Counted from the stretch's first letter, positions 32,701 to 45,593 are shown. The stretch: DNA of 55,886 bases from Lactifluus volemus (GCA_022376515.1 WTXI01000240.1:1-55886), one strand, 5' to 3'. Program-made: numbers and translations. The notes: generated by a model from the letters alone, not told the origin.

Positions 32701-35700
32701 GGCCAGTAAGACAACTGCCCACGTTCCAACGTCAATGTTCGAGGAAATCGGTGAAGGTATTGATTGCGAATCAGGGAAGATCCTGGGGTGAAGGGGAGGG
32801 CTGAGATATAAATATGCGGAGCGCTCCTTGCTATGGCCATTCCGAAGTACCGCACAAATGCGGACGCATCATTCACCAAGGCCAACAAACTCTTCACCTC
32901 CGTTTGCAAATTCTATTTTACGAAAAAAGTCACTACACGGCTCGATGAGTTATGGGGGGTACCGACCTCTCGCTGCAACCATATCGACAAAATTGAAAGC
33001 GCCGGTGAAGCAACGCCTACTCTGTTCTTGATGCTGAGCACCTCCAGCCAAAATAAAAACTTCGATTCGAGCAGTATTTGAAGTTTCCTGAAGAGTTCGT
33101 GCTCGAAAACAGCATGTTCCAAATGATCGTCCCAACAAGTACAGGCATAAGATAGAGCAGATGGAATATGTTTGGAAATTCGGGATTCAATATCTGGGAC
33201 TTCGCTATTGGCCAGATATGACGACTCGAGTTCGCATATGTTGAATTTGAGGCTATCTAGCATTAATCCAACACAAGAATGTGCCAATTGATGGTGGGCG
33301 TCGTCAAGGTCCACATAAAACACATCACTCTTCTTGTTCGTCAGAAAGTCGCGGAATGATGTATGGAGAGGAACGATGGGTCCAGTTTGATCAGATGAAG
33401 TGACATTACTCAGCAGTGAGCCGAGGTGACGGAGTAATCCAACAACTGGTCCAGATTCTTCGGAATCCTCGATGGGCGCATACCGTCGCAGAGCAATCAA
33501 GTCGCGGACAGAAAGAGGTTCGATAGCAGCCAAAACCTGTGCCATGACGGACCGAAAGAGAATCAGCGCTTCATGTGGTTTGAAGTATCCCTCGAGAACC
33601 TCTTCGTATAACTCGTCCAACGGATCTTGTCCGCTGCGATCTCGCGAGTGTCCCAAGAGGCGCTGTACGCACTTCTTCTCGCTAAACCCGAAAGTGGCAG
33701 GAGGGTTATTTATGAACCCACATGCAACGGCTGCCCATTGAAACAATCCCTCTGACGCCTTCGCTAGTTGGATACCGTAGTCCCTGTACACGCGAGGAGG
33801 GAGCTCCTTCTCAAGATATACGCCAATGTCTTGCTCCGTCTTGGAAGAGAGTATGGCATCATCCATTTGGAGGATCCGAACTGATAATGCACTGGCAAAC
33901 GCAGGTTCGACACCATTCTCCGGCCGTGAGGTGATGAGTATACGGAATTTGGGAGGGAGGTCGAAAAGATGCTGGGCAAGAAAGGTGTGTAATCCAGATT
34001 TACCGATTGCATCTCCACTCTCGTCTAGCGCATCGATGACGATAACAATTGGGTCCCTGAGTTGGAGGTTCTTGAGCGGTTCGAGGAGGAGATATTCAAA
34101 GAGTGTACGATAGTCTCGGGTACCGCGAAGAGAGGAATTGTCCTTGACGACCTGCCCGAGGGCGAGTTTGAAAGCAGGATAGCGATCGGAAAGGTCGCGA
34201 GCAAGCGTGGTGAAGAGCTGATATGCCTCGTCTTTCGACTGCTCTTTCCTCAGAAATGCAAAGTAAGAACCGAGACGGGTTTTCTCGAGACGACGGGCAA
34301 CCTCATGAGCAATTGAAGACTTTCCTGTACCGGCCTGGCCGAGGAGAACAAGGCCACGTTCGGATTCAGGATTCTCTACCCACTTGAGGATGAAATCCAA
34401 AAAGTCTTCGCGTGTGCCTGGAAGGCAGCGCTTCTCATCACCGAAACGCCAGCCTCCCTTATAGGGCATCTCTCTGATCTTTGCATCTAGTTCTGTGTTC
34501 CCCTTGTCAAATCGAGGATCTAACGATCTTGTGACTATCAAATTACGCACCAGTTTCTAACGCTTGGTTTGCCATCTCCCTTAGCTGTACGTTCATTTTG
34601 CCCACATTGTCCTGCATTCGAAGCACTGTAACCTCGGTTGTGACGGCAGCGTGAGCGAGGCAATTGTCTCGCAGTCGGATGAGGATGGTGTTATAGTGTT
34701 CGATATCTCCGTCAACTCGACTTCCGATATTCTTCAAAGTCCTCATTCCTGCCAATATCAAATTATTAAGACAAAATAGGAGGTCAAGATCACAATATGA
34801 CTTACCAGCTTGAATGTCCTTCGCATACGATTCAATGAACTTGGCAAATTCATAGACACGCAATAGCATGTCCTCGAGAATTTTTGCCTGCATAGACTCG
34901 GGCTTGATGTTCCTCAACGCGTCGGCCTCTTTCGTAAACTCGAACGCATCGCGTATCGTCTCGAGTAGTGTTTTGATATTGTTATCACGCTGAACCTGCT
35001 TTAGCAAAGTCTGGCCGCGAGGTGGAAAGAAATAAGCGATGAATGTCCGATATACTCCGATAAGGAGACGCACCTCAGGGATCATCGAGAGCAGCTTCCA
35101 GGCTAACTTCGCATGGGTGTTCAGCTGAGGAGCAGAAATTAATTCAGCAAAGGATAAGCGGGAGGAACATATGCATACATCTGCGATTGGACTGACGGCA
35201 TCCATTACCCGCTTGACTGTTTCAACAGCACTGCTCCATGTCTTCATTGTATCGATAGCGTCCTCAGCGTGACGCAAAGCAGTAAGTGTCATCTCCGCCT
35301 GGCTGTCTGCTACTAGTCCCACAGGAGTATCGCTCGCAACGGGAAGGTCAGTCGTCTGGGGTAAAGGAGACAGAGGGGGGGTGACGGCGGCATGTTGTAC
35401 GGTTTCGTCGTCGACTTGATCAGTCACACGCGCCGTACTTCCTTCAGCGGCAGGGTTGTCTAGATTGACGCTTGCAGGGTCCAGGGTGCTGTCTGCAGCA
35501 GTCACAGACAAACTCGCGTTTGATGACACGGTGATCGTTAAGTAGGATGAGGCCGGTTCTGTTGAGAGTCCACCACCAAAGACAATATCAACTTCTAAAT
35601 GAGGGATGCTCAGCCGGACACATGAATGAGAAATTCGAATAACTAAACAAACCGCGTTGGGGTTCACAGACTATTTCCTGCCTTCCGACAAGGATGTCTT

Positions 35701-36078
35701 TCAGTATGGCCCTTTTCGCATAAAGGGATATTGTGATGCGAGAGAGTGGCTTCACGGCACTGCAAGAGACTCGGTAATAAGTAGGAATTTTTTTAAAAAC
35801 GACATTTCTTACAAGATGTCGATATTCTCGTTCCATTCCGCACGATTTCCCACGCTCTGCACAGCTCGTGTCCGCCAAGTTCTCGCCCCATCAGCCACGC
35901 TCGCATAAAATCTGTTTCTCTTCCCAGAGAGGGAAAGGTTATGAGCTCTAAGGACTGATATAGGAGTTTCAATACTTATCAGAGCGTGGTCATATACACA
36001 AGGATACTTACTAGTCACTTTGAGCGAGAGCGAACTCGGTTGTGTTTCGGCAGTTTCGCTAACTGGAGGGCGGCTCAT
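29784..36078 (-). CDS. NLR copy B: intact C2-helical-NACHT-WD40 receptor, 1967 aa
   Basis: Eight exons: 36012-36078, 35813-35954, 35653-35759, 35179-35594, 34806-35124, 34551-34748, 32967-34492, 29784-32912. They sum to 5904 nt with no internal stop. Residues about 15-135 resemble a C2 fold (SLKVTILRAHNLSL, RNRFYASV, RAEWNENIDI, KDILVGRQEI). About 190-415 is an all-helical linker like those preceding fungal NACHT domains. NACHT: Walker A GQAGTGKSS (468-476), Walker B IVIVIDALDE (to 574), TSRPE (604-608). About 20 WD40 repeats run from about 1004 to 1865, then a conserved tail (KELFLWIPELHR, LHRPSTVW). By analogy with HET-E/NWD-type STAND proteins, ligand binding to the propeller would trigger NTP-driven oligomerisation in the cytosol for non-self recognition or cell death. 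The start is the first ATG after an in-frame stop. A single TAG between NACHT and WD parts lies inside intron 7 (32913-32966). Confidence 0.9.
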
Positions 36079-37018
36079 GTCCCGTGATTCGGAGATCGGA
36101 GGTGGGCTATAAGCGTAGTAGAGGTCAATGGGGAGATTTTACATGAGAGAGTTTGGCATACATCGGGATCATCTAGGCGTACTCTTAGTTATAGAAGCAG
36201 AAAGCCCGCTAGGAAGGGTTGAGTTGAGTGCGCAGTCGGCCAACCAATATCACTTCCTCATCGGGAATAATTATTTGGATTTTGAAACCCCGCTTGGCGC
36301 CACATGTAATAATGTCAAGCAGCAAAAAACTGGCAGGAGAGCTCTACGCTGTAGGCAGCGAATGCCAGTGACATGTGTCCTTTCCAGATACTAGTCCTGT
36401 AGCCATAAATTATACAGTAGTCGATCCTTGGATGGCTGCAGCCAGAACCTCCGCACCGACAATACTGTATGGCCTTCATTATCTCACTTTCCGAGTCAAC
36501 ATAATCGACGATTCTACTGCTTACATATCAAACTAGCATTGCTTTGATTGTAGGTATCCAAACCGTTATCGCCACTGTCATATCACACATAATGTGTGCA
36601 CGACCCCGGGGTGCTGAAAGCAGCCCATAAACGAAAAAAATGAGCGCTCTACTACGTTGAGTAGTCTGACGCCAGAGCTACTGTAAGAGATGGAGACGCA
36701 GCACGCATGAGCACTGCTTCGCCAATCCACCATATTCGGGATCGATTTTGTTCGAATAGAAATTGTGCTCACAAACGAAACTGACGCACCCGCTTAGGAC
36801 CATGATATGCCGCCACCTGTTGGGAGTTGAGAAATGCAAGATTTCACGAAGGCTCCCACATCTCGATGAGTGTACTTGGAAGGTACGACGAACAGATGAC
36901 GTGATATTCTTCGACGGGTGCAACGACCGCCGTCAGAGGCTCAACGACACCTCTACTTTGCTTATCCGCACCCTCTCAATCCCCACTGCAATTTATCGGC
37001 TGCCTATGCTTCCTGACA
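36079..37018. other. Upstream tail of NLR copy B
   Basis: Promoter side of copy B, homologous to 27518-28480. Just upstream of the start, an ATG is directly followed by TAA at the place where copy C has its longer N-terminus. No gene seen. Confidence 0.5.
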
Positions 37019-37139
37019 GACTCGTAGCATGCTATCCCTGCTGCTGCTGCGTCCACTATCGAGATTGAAAACGTACACAGTGCCACGTGAACTACTCACT
37101 GTCAGTAACATGCCAACCACCTTGACATTAAGCGAGTGT

Positions 37140-37650
37140 ATGCGCACCTCGCGGGTGCGAGCGCTTTGACGGCTTTGATGTGGACTCGGCGGACGGGATG
37201 GCTTGCTCATTAAGGCTCATTTTAGGTCGAAAAAGTAGAGTCGATGCTGGAATTGCCTGACGCGCGACAGGTCGCTGCAAAGTCGAATGGCGATACGGTT
37301 GTAACGACTACAACGGCGGCGGCTAGCCCGACGAATGCAGCAGCGACGTGGACACGCGCGAGCGCAAATCGGAACGGCGCTAATCATCGCCTCCAATTCC
37401 CCGCAGTGCTAGCGCCGCCCGTTTCATCTTCTTGCGTTGGCGGCCGCGCGCTCATCCTCTTGGGGGTGTTTTGTCACGCGCAAGGTGATGGCAGCCGAGT
37501 TGAGAGCTGCAGGCACCAGTGTCGAGTGTCGAAGAAAATATTGTTGCAAGCGGTGGGCGGTAACTCCATCTGCTATGTCAAATCATGCACTTCAAGTTCA
37601 AGTTCATCATCGGGCAGGCGGATCGAAGCACGGATGTTCGTGTGATGCCT
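37140..37650 (-). pseudogene. Gene X copy 3, strongly decayed
   Basis: Only patches of similarity to gene X and its copy 2 remain, for example around 37200-37270 and 37430-37620 (GGGCAGGCGGATCGAAGC). There are many stops and no usable frame. It marks the co-duplicated border of unit 3. Confidence 0.6.
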
Positions 37651-38225
37651 GAATTCGAGGGAGATAGGTGGTTGTGCCGCTGCCACTGGCTGGGTCATCC
37701 AGGAGGTGGCTGGAGGTCGAGACCATCGCATTCATTCTCAGAGAGGAGATAAGATGAACATGAAATTGTGAGTGCGTGCAGAGAGTCAAAGAATGGAACG
37801 TCAGTGTTGTCACGAACTCACAGCTCGGTTCGGTTCGAGAACCGCTTGGACCGGGCCGCATTTCCCGCCTGCATTTTCCTCCACAAGCAGCATATTCGAG
37901 TGATCTGCAACTTGAACATTGCGCACTGAGTCATCATGTATTTGGACTTCAATTTGGCCTACCCAGATGCCCGTGGATACCCTTCACTTCGTGATACTGT
38001 ATGTGACAGTCATTTTCCTAGCACTACGTGAAATCTCATATTATGATCATGATAGTAAGACCCGCAAAATACTGTATCGAGGATATCGATAGTGATGAAT
38101 CGTTGTAAGCCTCGAGCCCAGCAAAGTACAAACAGAGCAAAGTAACGGTTCGGTTCGGACAGAAGGAAGCTGTATTTATTAATACACATCATATCATACA
38201 ACTAGTACTCGTACTCGTACTATTT
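37651..38225. other. Unit 3 spacer, partly unlike units 1 and 2
   Basis: Unlike the short spacers 5' of copies A and B, this stretch has little similarity to them and contains its own simple ACTCGT repeat (38200-38220). No gene seen. Confidence 0.4.
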
Positions 38226-41200
38226 CTATTTCGATAAACTGTAGTGGTCATATACTGTAGTCCAGTTTAATCCATGTACAAACTCCGAGAAATCAAGCCG
38301 CGTCTCATGTTCACCTACAACCTGGACGGTGCTAGGTCTATGAAGACATTTCCTGTGAAGCTCAGGTATCCATAAAAGGAGTTCTTTCTCGTCGCCATAT
38401 ATCCAACCCTCGTAATTGACCAAGGATTGGTCCGTAAATTGGATTTTCTGACTATCTTCTGTTATGACCTGCACCGCATCATGTCCGGGACCGCATGAGG
38501 TCGAGGCCATTTGATGTCCACCCAGTGAAATTACGCGAATCGTACCATCGTCTGAGGCGGATGCGATGTGCTGACTGTCTGGGGAGAATGCAACAGACCT
38601 GACTTGTTGGGTGTGTCCAGTAAACGGGCCTGCATTGACCTGTCCTGTTGTGGCATTGAACACGTAAATCCTGCCATCCCACGAGGCTGATGCGATCTGC
38701 TGCCTGTCCAGTGAAAATGCAATACATGCGGATATGAAGCCTGGCCCGGGCCATTCAGAGTGTGTAATAGAAAATGCCACTGGGCCCGCCATGATCTGTC
38801 CCGTAGCGGCATCCCACGTACAAATTGTGTCATCGTATGAGGCTGATATGATATGCTGGCCGTCTGGGGAGAATGCAACGGATCTGATTGATCCGGTGTG
38901 TCCAGTAAACGGGCCTACTACGACCTGACCTGTTCCGGCGCTCCAAATAAGAATCGTGGAATCTTGTGAGGCCGATGCGATACGCTGCCCATCTGGTGAG
39001 AATGAAATAGATGCGACAGCTTCAGTATGTCCGGTAAGCGGGCCCATTATGACCTGTCCTGTTGTGGCATCCCAAAGACGAATTGTGTGATCATCCGAGG
39101 CTGATGCTATAAGCTGTCCGTCCGGCGAGAACACAACAGGTGTGGTCCAATAGGTGTATCCAATAAACGGACCCGCTATAACTTGTCCTGTTGTGGTATC
39201 CCACAAATGAATCTTGCCATCGTATGAGGCTAATAAAATGTGTTTTCCCTCTGGTGAGAATGTAATAGACAAGACTGAATTGGCATGTCCAGTGAATGGG
39301 CCCGCTACGACCCGTCCGGTTATGGCATCCAACACGCGAATTGTGCCTTCCATCGAGGCCGATGCGATACGCCGCCCGTCAGGCGAGAATGTGACAGCTG
39401 TGTATCTAGTAAATGAGCGCTCCCCTTCGACTTGCCCAGTTGTGGCATCCCATACGCGAATTGTGCAATCGTCCGAGGCCGATGCGATACGCTGCCCGCT
39501 CAGTGACAGTGCAACAGATCTGACCGAGTGTGCGTGTCCAGTAAACGGACCCGCTACGACTTGTCCTGTTGTGGCATCCCACATACACATTGTGGAATCC
39601 TCTGAGGCCGATACGATGCGCTGCCCGTCCAACGAGAAAGCAACTGATGTGACTGATTTGGTGTGCCCAGTAAACGGGCCCACCGCGGCCTGTCCTGTTG
39701 CGGCATTCAAAACACAAATCGTGCCATCCCTCGAAGTCGATGCGATATGTTGCCCGTTTGGCGAGAATGCAACATTTGTGACCAATCCAGCGGCCCATCG
39801 ACGCTCGCCGCCGGTGATGTGCCCAGTAAATGGGCCCGCTACGACCTGACCTGTTCTGGCATCTAGCACGGAAATTGTGCCATTGGTCGAGGCTGATGCA
39901 ATATGCTGCCAGTCCGGCGAGAATGCAACAGCCCTGAAAGAAAAAGGGAATCCCATAAACAACCCCGTTCCGGACTCTCGTTTTGCGGGAGACCATACGC
40001 AAATCGTGGCACTCCACGAGGCCCATGCGATATGTTGTCCATCCGGCGAAAATGCAACAGATCTGTCAGAGAAGGTGTCTGGGGTATTAGTGAATGGGTC
40101 CGCTATGACCTGTCCTGTCGTGGCGTCCAAGAGGCGGATTGTGCCATCCCACGACGCTGATGCGATACGCAGCCCGTCTGGCGAAAATGCAATAGACGAA
40201 ATCGTTTCTGTGTGTCCAGTAAACGGGCCCGCCACGACCTGTCCTGTTGTAGCGTCCAACAACAGAAATGTGAAATCATCGAAGGCCGAAGCGATACGCT
40301 GCCCATCTGGGGAGAATGCAACTGATGTAACCGATCCGGTGTGTGGAGTAAAAGGACCCGCTACGACTTGTCCTGTTAGGGCATCCCACACGCAAATTGT
40401 GCCATCCAATGACGCGAACGCGATTCGCTGTCTGTCCAGCGAGAATGCGATCGATGTCACCAATTCGGTGTTTCCAGTAACTGGGCCCGCTATCTGTCCT
40501 GTGGCGACATCCCACACGCGAATTGTCCCATCGTCCGAAGCTGACGCAATACGCTGTCCGTCCGACGAGAATGCAATAGGTCTGACTCGATCGCTATGTC
40601 CAGTAAATGGGCCCGCTATGATCTGGCCCGATATGTCATTCCACACACCAACCATGCCATTGCCCAAGCCCAACGCGATATGCTGTCCATCCGATGCGAA
40701 TGCCACGGATGTAACTGATTCGATTTGGGTATGTCCAGTAAATGGGCCTGCCACGACCTGTCCTGTTGTGGCATCTAACACGCGAATCGCGACATCCCAC
40801 GAGGCCAGTCTGATATGCTGTCCGTCTGGAGAGAATATAATAGATGTAACCGATTCGCTGCGACCAGTAAACGGGCCTGCTACCACCTGACCTGTTGCGG
40901 CATCCCACACCCGAATCGTGCGATCATCCGAGGCAGATGCAATACGCTGTCCGTCGGGAGAGAATGCAACAGATCTCACTGAAGAGGTGTGTCCAGTGAG
41001 TGGGCCCGCTATGAGCTGTCCTGTTGTGGCATCCCACACGCAAATTGTGTGATCGTTTGAGCCTGATGCGATACGCTGCTCGTCGGGGGAGAATGCAACA
41101 GAATGGACCCCTCTATGATGTCCTCGGATTGTCATTTGCAATGCCGGCCAGTAAGACAACTGCCCACGTTCTAACGTCAATGTTCGAGGAAATCGGTGAA

Positions 41201-44200
41201 GGTATTGATTGCGAATCAGGGAAGAGTCTGATGCGAAGGGGAGGGCTGAGATATAGATATGCGGAGCGCTCCTTGCTATGACCATTCCGAAATACCGCAC
41301 AAACGCGGACGCATCATTCGCCAAGGCCAACAAATTCTTCTCCTTCGTTTGCAAATTCTAATTTATGCAAAAGTCACTACACGGCTCGATGAGTTATGGG
41401 GGGTACCGACCTCTCGCTGCAACCATATCGACAAGATTGACAGCGCTGGTGAAGCAACGCCTACACTGTTCTTGATGCTGAGCACCTCCAGCCAAAATAA
41501 AAACTTCGATTCGAGAAGTATTTGAAGTTTCCCGAAGAGTTCGTGCTCGAAAACAGCATGTTCTAAATGATCGTCCCAACAAATACAGGCATAAGATAGA
41601 GCAGATGGAATATGTTTGGAAATTCGGGATTCAAGATCTGGGACTTCGCTATTGGCCAGATATGACGACTCGAGTTCGCATATGTTGAATTTGAGGCTAT
41701 CTAGCATTAATCCAACACAAGAATGTGCCAATTGATGGTGGGCATCGCCAAGGTCTACATAAAACACTTCACTCTTCCTGTTCGTCAGAAAGTCGCGGAA
41801 TGATGTGTGGAGAGGAGTGATAGGTCCAGTTTGATCAGATGAAGTGACATTACTCAGCAGTGAGCCGAGGTGACGGAGTAATCCAACAACTGGTCCAGAA
41901 TCTTCGGGATCCTCGATGGGCGCATACCGTCGCAGAGCAATCAAGTCGCGGACAGAGAGGGGTTCGATAGCAGCCAAAACTTGTGCCATGACGGACCGAA
42001 AGAGAATCAGCGCTTCATGTGGTTTGAAGTATCCCTCGAGAACCTCTTCGTATAACTTGTCCAACGGATCTTGTCCGCTGCGATCTCGCGAGTGTCCCAA
42101 GAGGCGCTGTACGCACTTCTTCTCGCTAAACCCGAAAGTGGCAGGAGGGTTATTTATGAACCCACATGCAACGGCTGCCCATTGAAACAATCCCTCTGAA
42201 GCCTTCGCTAGTTTGATACCGTGGTCTCTGAACACGTGCGCAGGGAGCTCCTTCTCAAGATACAGGCCAATGTCTTGCTCCGTCTTGGACGAGAGTATGG
42301 CATCATCCATTTTGAGGATCCGAACTGATAATGCACTGGCAAACGCAGGTTCGACACCATTCTCCGGCCGCGATGTGAGGAGTATGCGGAGTTTGGGGGG
42401 GAGGTCGAAAAGATGCTGGGCAATAAAGGTGTGTAATCCAGATTTACCGATTGCATCTCCACTCTCGTCCAGCGCATCGATGATGATAATGATCGGGTCC
42501 CCGAGCTGGAGGTTCTTAAGAGGTTCGAGGAGGAGATATTCAAAGAGTGTACGATAGTCTCGGGTACCGCGAAGAGAGGAGTTATCCTTGATGACCTGCC
42601 CGAGGGCGTGTTTGAAAGCAGGATAACGATCGGAAAGATCGCGAGCAAGCGTGGTGAAGAGCTGATAAGCCTCGTCTTTCGACTGCTCTTTCCTCAGAAA
42701 TGCAAAGTAGGAACCGAGACGGGTTTTCTCAAGACGACGGGCGACCTCATGTGCGATTGAGGACTTTCCTGTACCGGCCTGGCCGAGGAGAACAAGGCCA
42801 CGTTCGGATTCAGGATTTTCGACCCATTTTAGGATGCAATCCAAGAAGTCTTCGCGTGTGCCTGGAAGGCAGCGCTTCTCGTCGCCAAAACGCCAGCCTC
42901 CCTTATAAGGCATTTCTCTGATTTTTGCGTCCAATTCTGTCCTCTTCCTGTCAGATCGATCTGACGATCTTGTGACTCTCAGAATTACGCACCAGCTTCC
43001 AACACTTGGTTTGATACGTCCCTTAGCTGGGCGTTCACGTTGTCCTGCATTCGAAGCACGGTAACCTCGGTAGTGATGGCAGCATGAGCGAAGAAATTGT
43101 CTCGCAGTCGGATGAGGATGGTGCTGTAGCGTTCGATATCTCCGTCAACTCGGCCTACGATATTCCTCAAAGTCCTCTTTCCTGCCAATATATTATCAGA
43201 ACCAACAAGAGGGCAGGTCAGTGTGACGAACCGACTTGTACATCCTTCGCATACGATTCAATGAACTTGGCAAATTCATAGACACGCAACAGCATCTCCT
43301 CAAGAAGTTTTGTCTGCATGGACCCTGGCTTGATGTTCCTCAACGCGTCAGCCTCTTTCGCAAACTCAAACGCATCGCGTATCGCCTCAAGTAGTGTTCT
43401 GATGTTGTTATCACGCTGAACCTGTTTTAGCAAAGTCTGGCCGTGGGGGGAATATAATCAACGATGAATGTTCGATATACTCCGATAAAGAGACACACCT
43501 CAGGGATCACTGAGAGCAGCTTCCATGCTGATTTCGCATGAGTGTTCAGCTGAAGAGCAGAAGTTAGTCCTGCGAATGATACGGAAGAATATCATACTTC
43601 TGCGATTGGACTGACAGCATCCATTACCCGCTTGACGGTTTCAACAGCATTCGTCCACGTTTTCATCGTATCGATGGATTCCTCAGCGTGACGCAAAGCG
43701 ATCAGTGATTTCTCCGTCTGGTTGCTCGCCACTGGTCGTATAGCAGTATCGCTCTCAACGGGAAGGTCAGTCGTCGGGGATAAAGGAGACAAAGGGGGGG
43801 TGACTGAGGTAGGTTGTATTGTTTCGTCGTTGACCTGATCAGTAAAACGCGTGGTCCTTCCTTCGGCAGCAGGGTTTTCTAGATTGGCGCTTGCAGGGTT
43901 CAGGGCGTTGCCTGCAGCGGTCATAGAAGGACTCGCGTTTGATGATACGGTAATCGTTAAGTAGGGTGAGGCCGACTCCGTTGAGTATCCGGTATGTCCG
44001 TCAGCAGGACCAAAAAAAATATCAACCTCTAGATGAGGATGCTCAGCTAGACGGGTGGATAGGAATTCTAAAAAAGGACAAACCTCGTTGGGCTCCACAG
44101 GTTATTTCCTTCCTTCCGACAAGAATGTGTTTCCATATCGCCTTTTTCGCAAAAAGAGATATTGTAATCCGAGAGGATGGCTGTAGAGCACTGCAGGAGA

Positions 44201-44579
44201 CTCAGTTTGAAACAGATATAATAATACGTCGTTTCTTACACGATGTCGACATTCTCGTTCCATTCAGCACGATTCCCCACGCTTTGCACTGATCGTGTCC
44301 GCCAAGTTCTCGTCCCATCACCCACGGTAGCATAAAATCTGCGTCTCTTCCCAAGGAGGGGAAGATTGTGCGCCCTGAGGACTGATATGGGAGAGACTTA
44401 GTAGTTATACGAGTACGGTCACAGGGACACGTACTGGTCACTTGAAGTGGCATCGAACTCGGTTGTGTTTCGCTGACAGGTGGGCGGGTGATGTCCCGTG
44501 ATTCGGAGATCTGAGGACCTGGGCTATCAGGGAAGTTGTTGTTAACATCGGTGGACATCGACATGAGAGACTTTAGCAT
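38226..44579 (-). CDS. NLR copy C: C2-NACHT-WD40 receptor, one base from intact
   Basis: Exons: 44435-44579, 44240-44381, 44084-44190, 43598-44028, 43232-43549, 42993-43181, 41411-42936, 38226-41357. The coding sum is 5990 nt, one short of a multiple of three; exon 5 lacks a single base near 43443 beside a G-run. Otherwise it is complete: a C2-like start, a helical region, NACHT (exon 7 is 1526 nt exactly as in B, with GQAGTGKSS and IIIIIDALDE), and about 20 WD repeats in a 3132-nt last exon. Its N-terminus differs from B: ATGs at 44579, 44564 and 44558 add about 26 or more residues, where A and B have a stop. The exon-5 donor is GTTCGT instead of GTAAGT, and the intron is 50 rather than 57 nt. 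Function as for copy B. Possibly functional if the missing base is an assembly error. Confidence 0.8.
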
Positions 44580-45593
44580 ACATCGGGATCATCTAGACGT
44601 AAAGCCTGGGAGAAGCTGAGATTGTGCTCAGTCGTTGCCGTGGCCAACACAACAATTCTTTGAAACCCCGCTCGGCTACTGCCAGTGGCGCACTGAGTCC
44701 AGTGAGAGGCTGGGAATAGCCGTAACTTAGTCAGTTACAATAAACTAGCGATCGTTTGGCAAATTTTAAATGTCAGGTAGTAGGAGATTTGCCATTGGCT
44801 GCATATCCCTGATGGGGAGATCGTGTAGGTATGTACCATATTTTGTCATCAGTATCCCAAGTTCCACCACGAGAGGGGGCCACACCGCACAAGGAATTGT
44901 ATTCTTTCGTTTCAGAGAGAATCAATCTTTACTATAGCGGCTGCATCACGTAAATGGTATATCATACGATAATTGCACGACCTCGAGGTGCCAATAGCAG
45001 CTCATAAATGGAAATTGAGGGCCTAGTCGTTCGCCTCATGTGCCGAGTCGAGCAGTCCGCGGATGGGGACGTCCGAGCTACTGTACTATTGAAGATGAAG
45101 ATACAGCGTGCATGAGTACTGCTTCATCAGGGAACGTTCTCAGGTCCCAGGTAGAAATGGCCCGGAAAGAGGCAACGGGTCCTCATAACGAGGTTCCCCA
45201 CCTGATGGATGCTTCCGAATGGAAGAGAACAGATAAAGGACACACCCGCTTGGACCTAGGCTATGATGCGTCGTGCGCCACTCGTTGGGAGTTTGAGGAA
45301 TGCCAAATCTCGCGCGGGGCTACCACACCTCTGTGAGTGTGTTCGGAAGGCAGGTACCAACAGGTTCTTCTCTAAGCGTAACGAGTCAGAGCGTGGCAGA
45401 AAATATGTTCCAACAGGAGCGACCAAAAAACTTTATGATTCACCAAAGGATGCCAACTTTCGACGTGGGGATGCCTGCCAATGCGTGCAGGACGATGAGG
45501 GCCTGAGTTTCTGCGTCACTGGCATATCAATTAGGCAACCTTCTCTCACGGTCCGGTCCGGTTTTAGGTTCTCTTTGAATTTGGCGGCTTGGC
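44580..45593. other. Upstream tail of NLR copy C
   Basis: Diverged relative of the tails in units 1 and 2 (shared words near 44585, 44980, 45070 and 45110, such as GCATGAGTACTGCTTC). Open frames here are not convincing. It ends at the LINE target site. Confidence 0.5.

Larger units (their letters stand above)
28481..37018 (-). repeat. Tandem segmental duplication, unit 2
   Basis: Truncated gene X copy, intact NLR copy B and tail. It begins at the block GCTATCCCTGCTGCTGCTGC, which recurs at about 37029 in unit 3. Confidence 0.8.
37019..45593 (-). repeat. Tandem segmental duplication, unit 3
   Basis: Gene X remnant, NLR copy C and tail. The tail is interrupted at 45594 by the LINE insertion and presumably resumes at 53192. 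Confidence 0.75.

Noticed and set aside
32905..32920. NACHT and WD40 parts as two separate genes split by a stop
   Set aside because: The stop lies inside a conserved intron with different length but constant exon phase in the three copies.
29784..36078. A bacterial or viral origin of the receptor genes by horizontal transfer
   Set aside because: Seven short introns, duplicated fungal neighbours and fungal-type domain order argue for native fungal genes.
39877..40890. Long Cys/Pro-rich open frames on the plus strand opposite the WD40 repeats (also 22927-23901 and 31000-31635)
   Set aside because: They are periodic shadows of the WD40 coding repeats and appear wherever those repeats do; no start context or introns support them.
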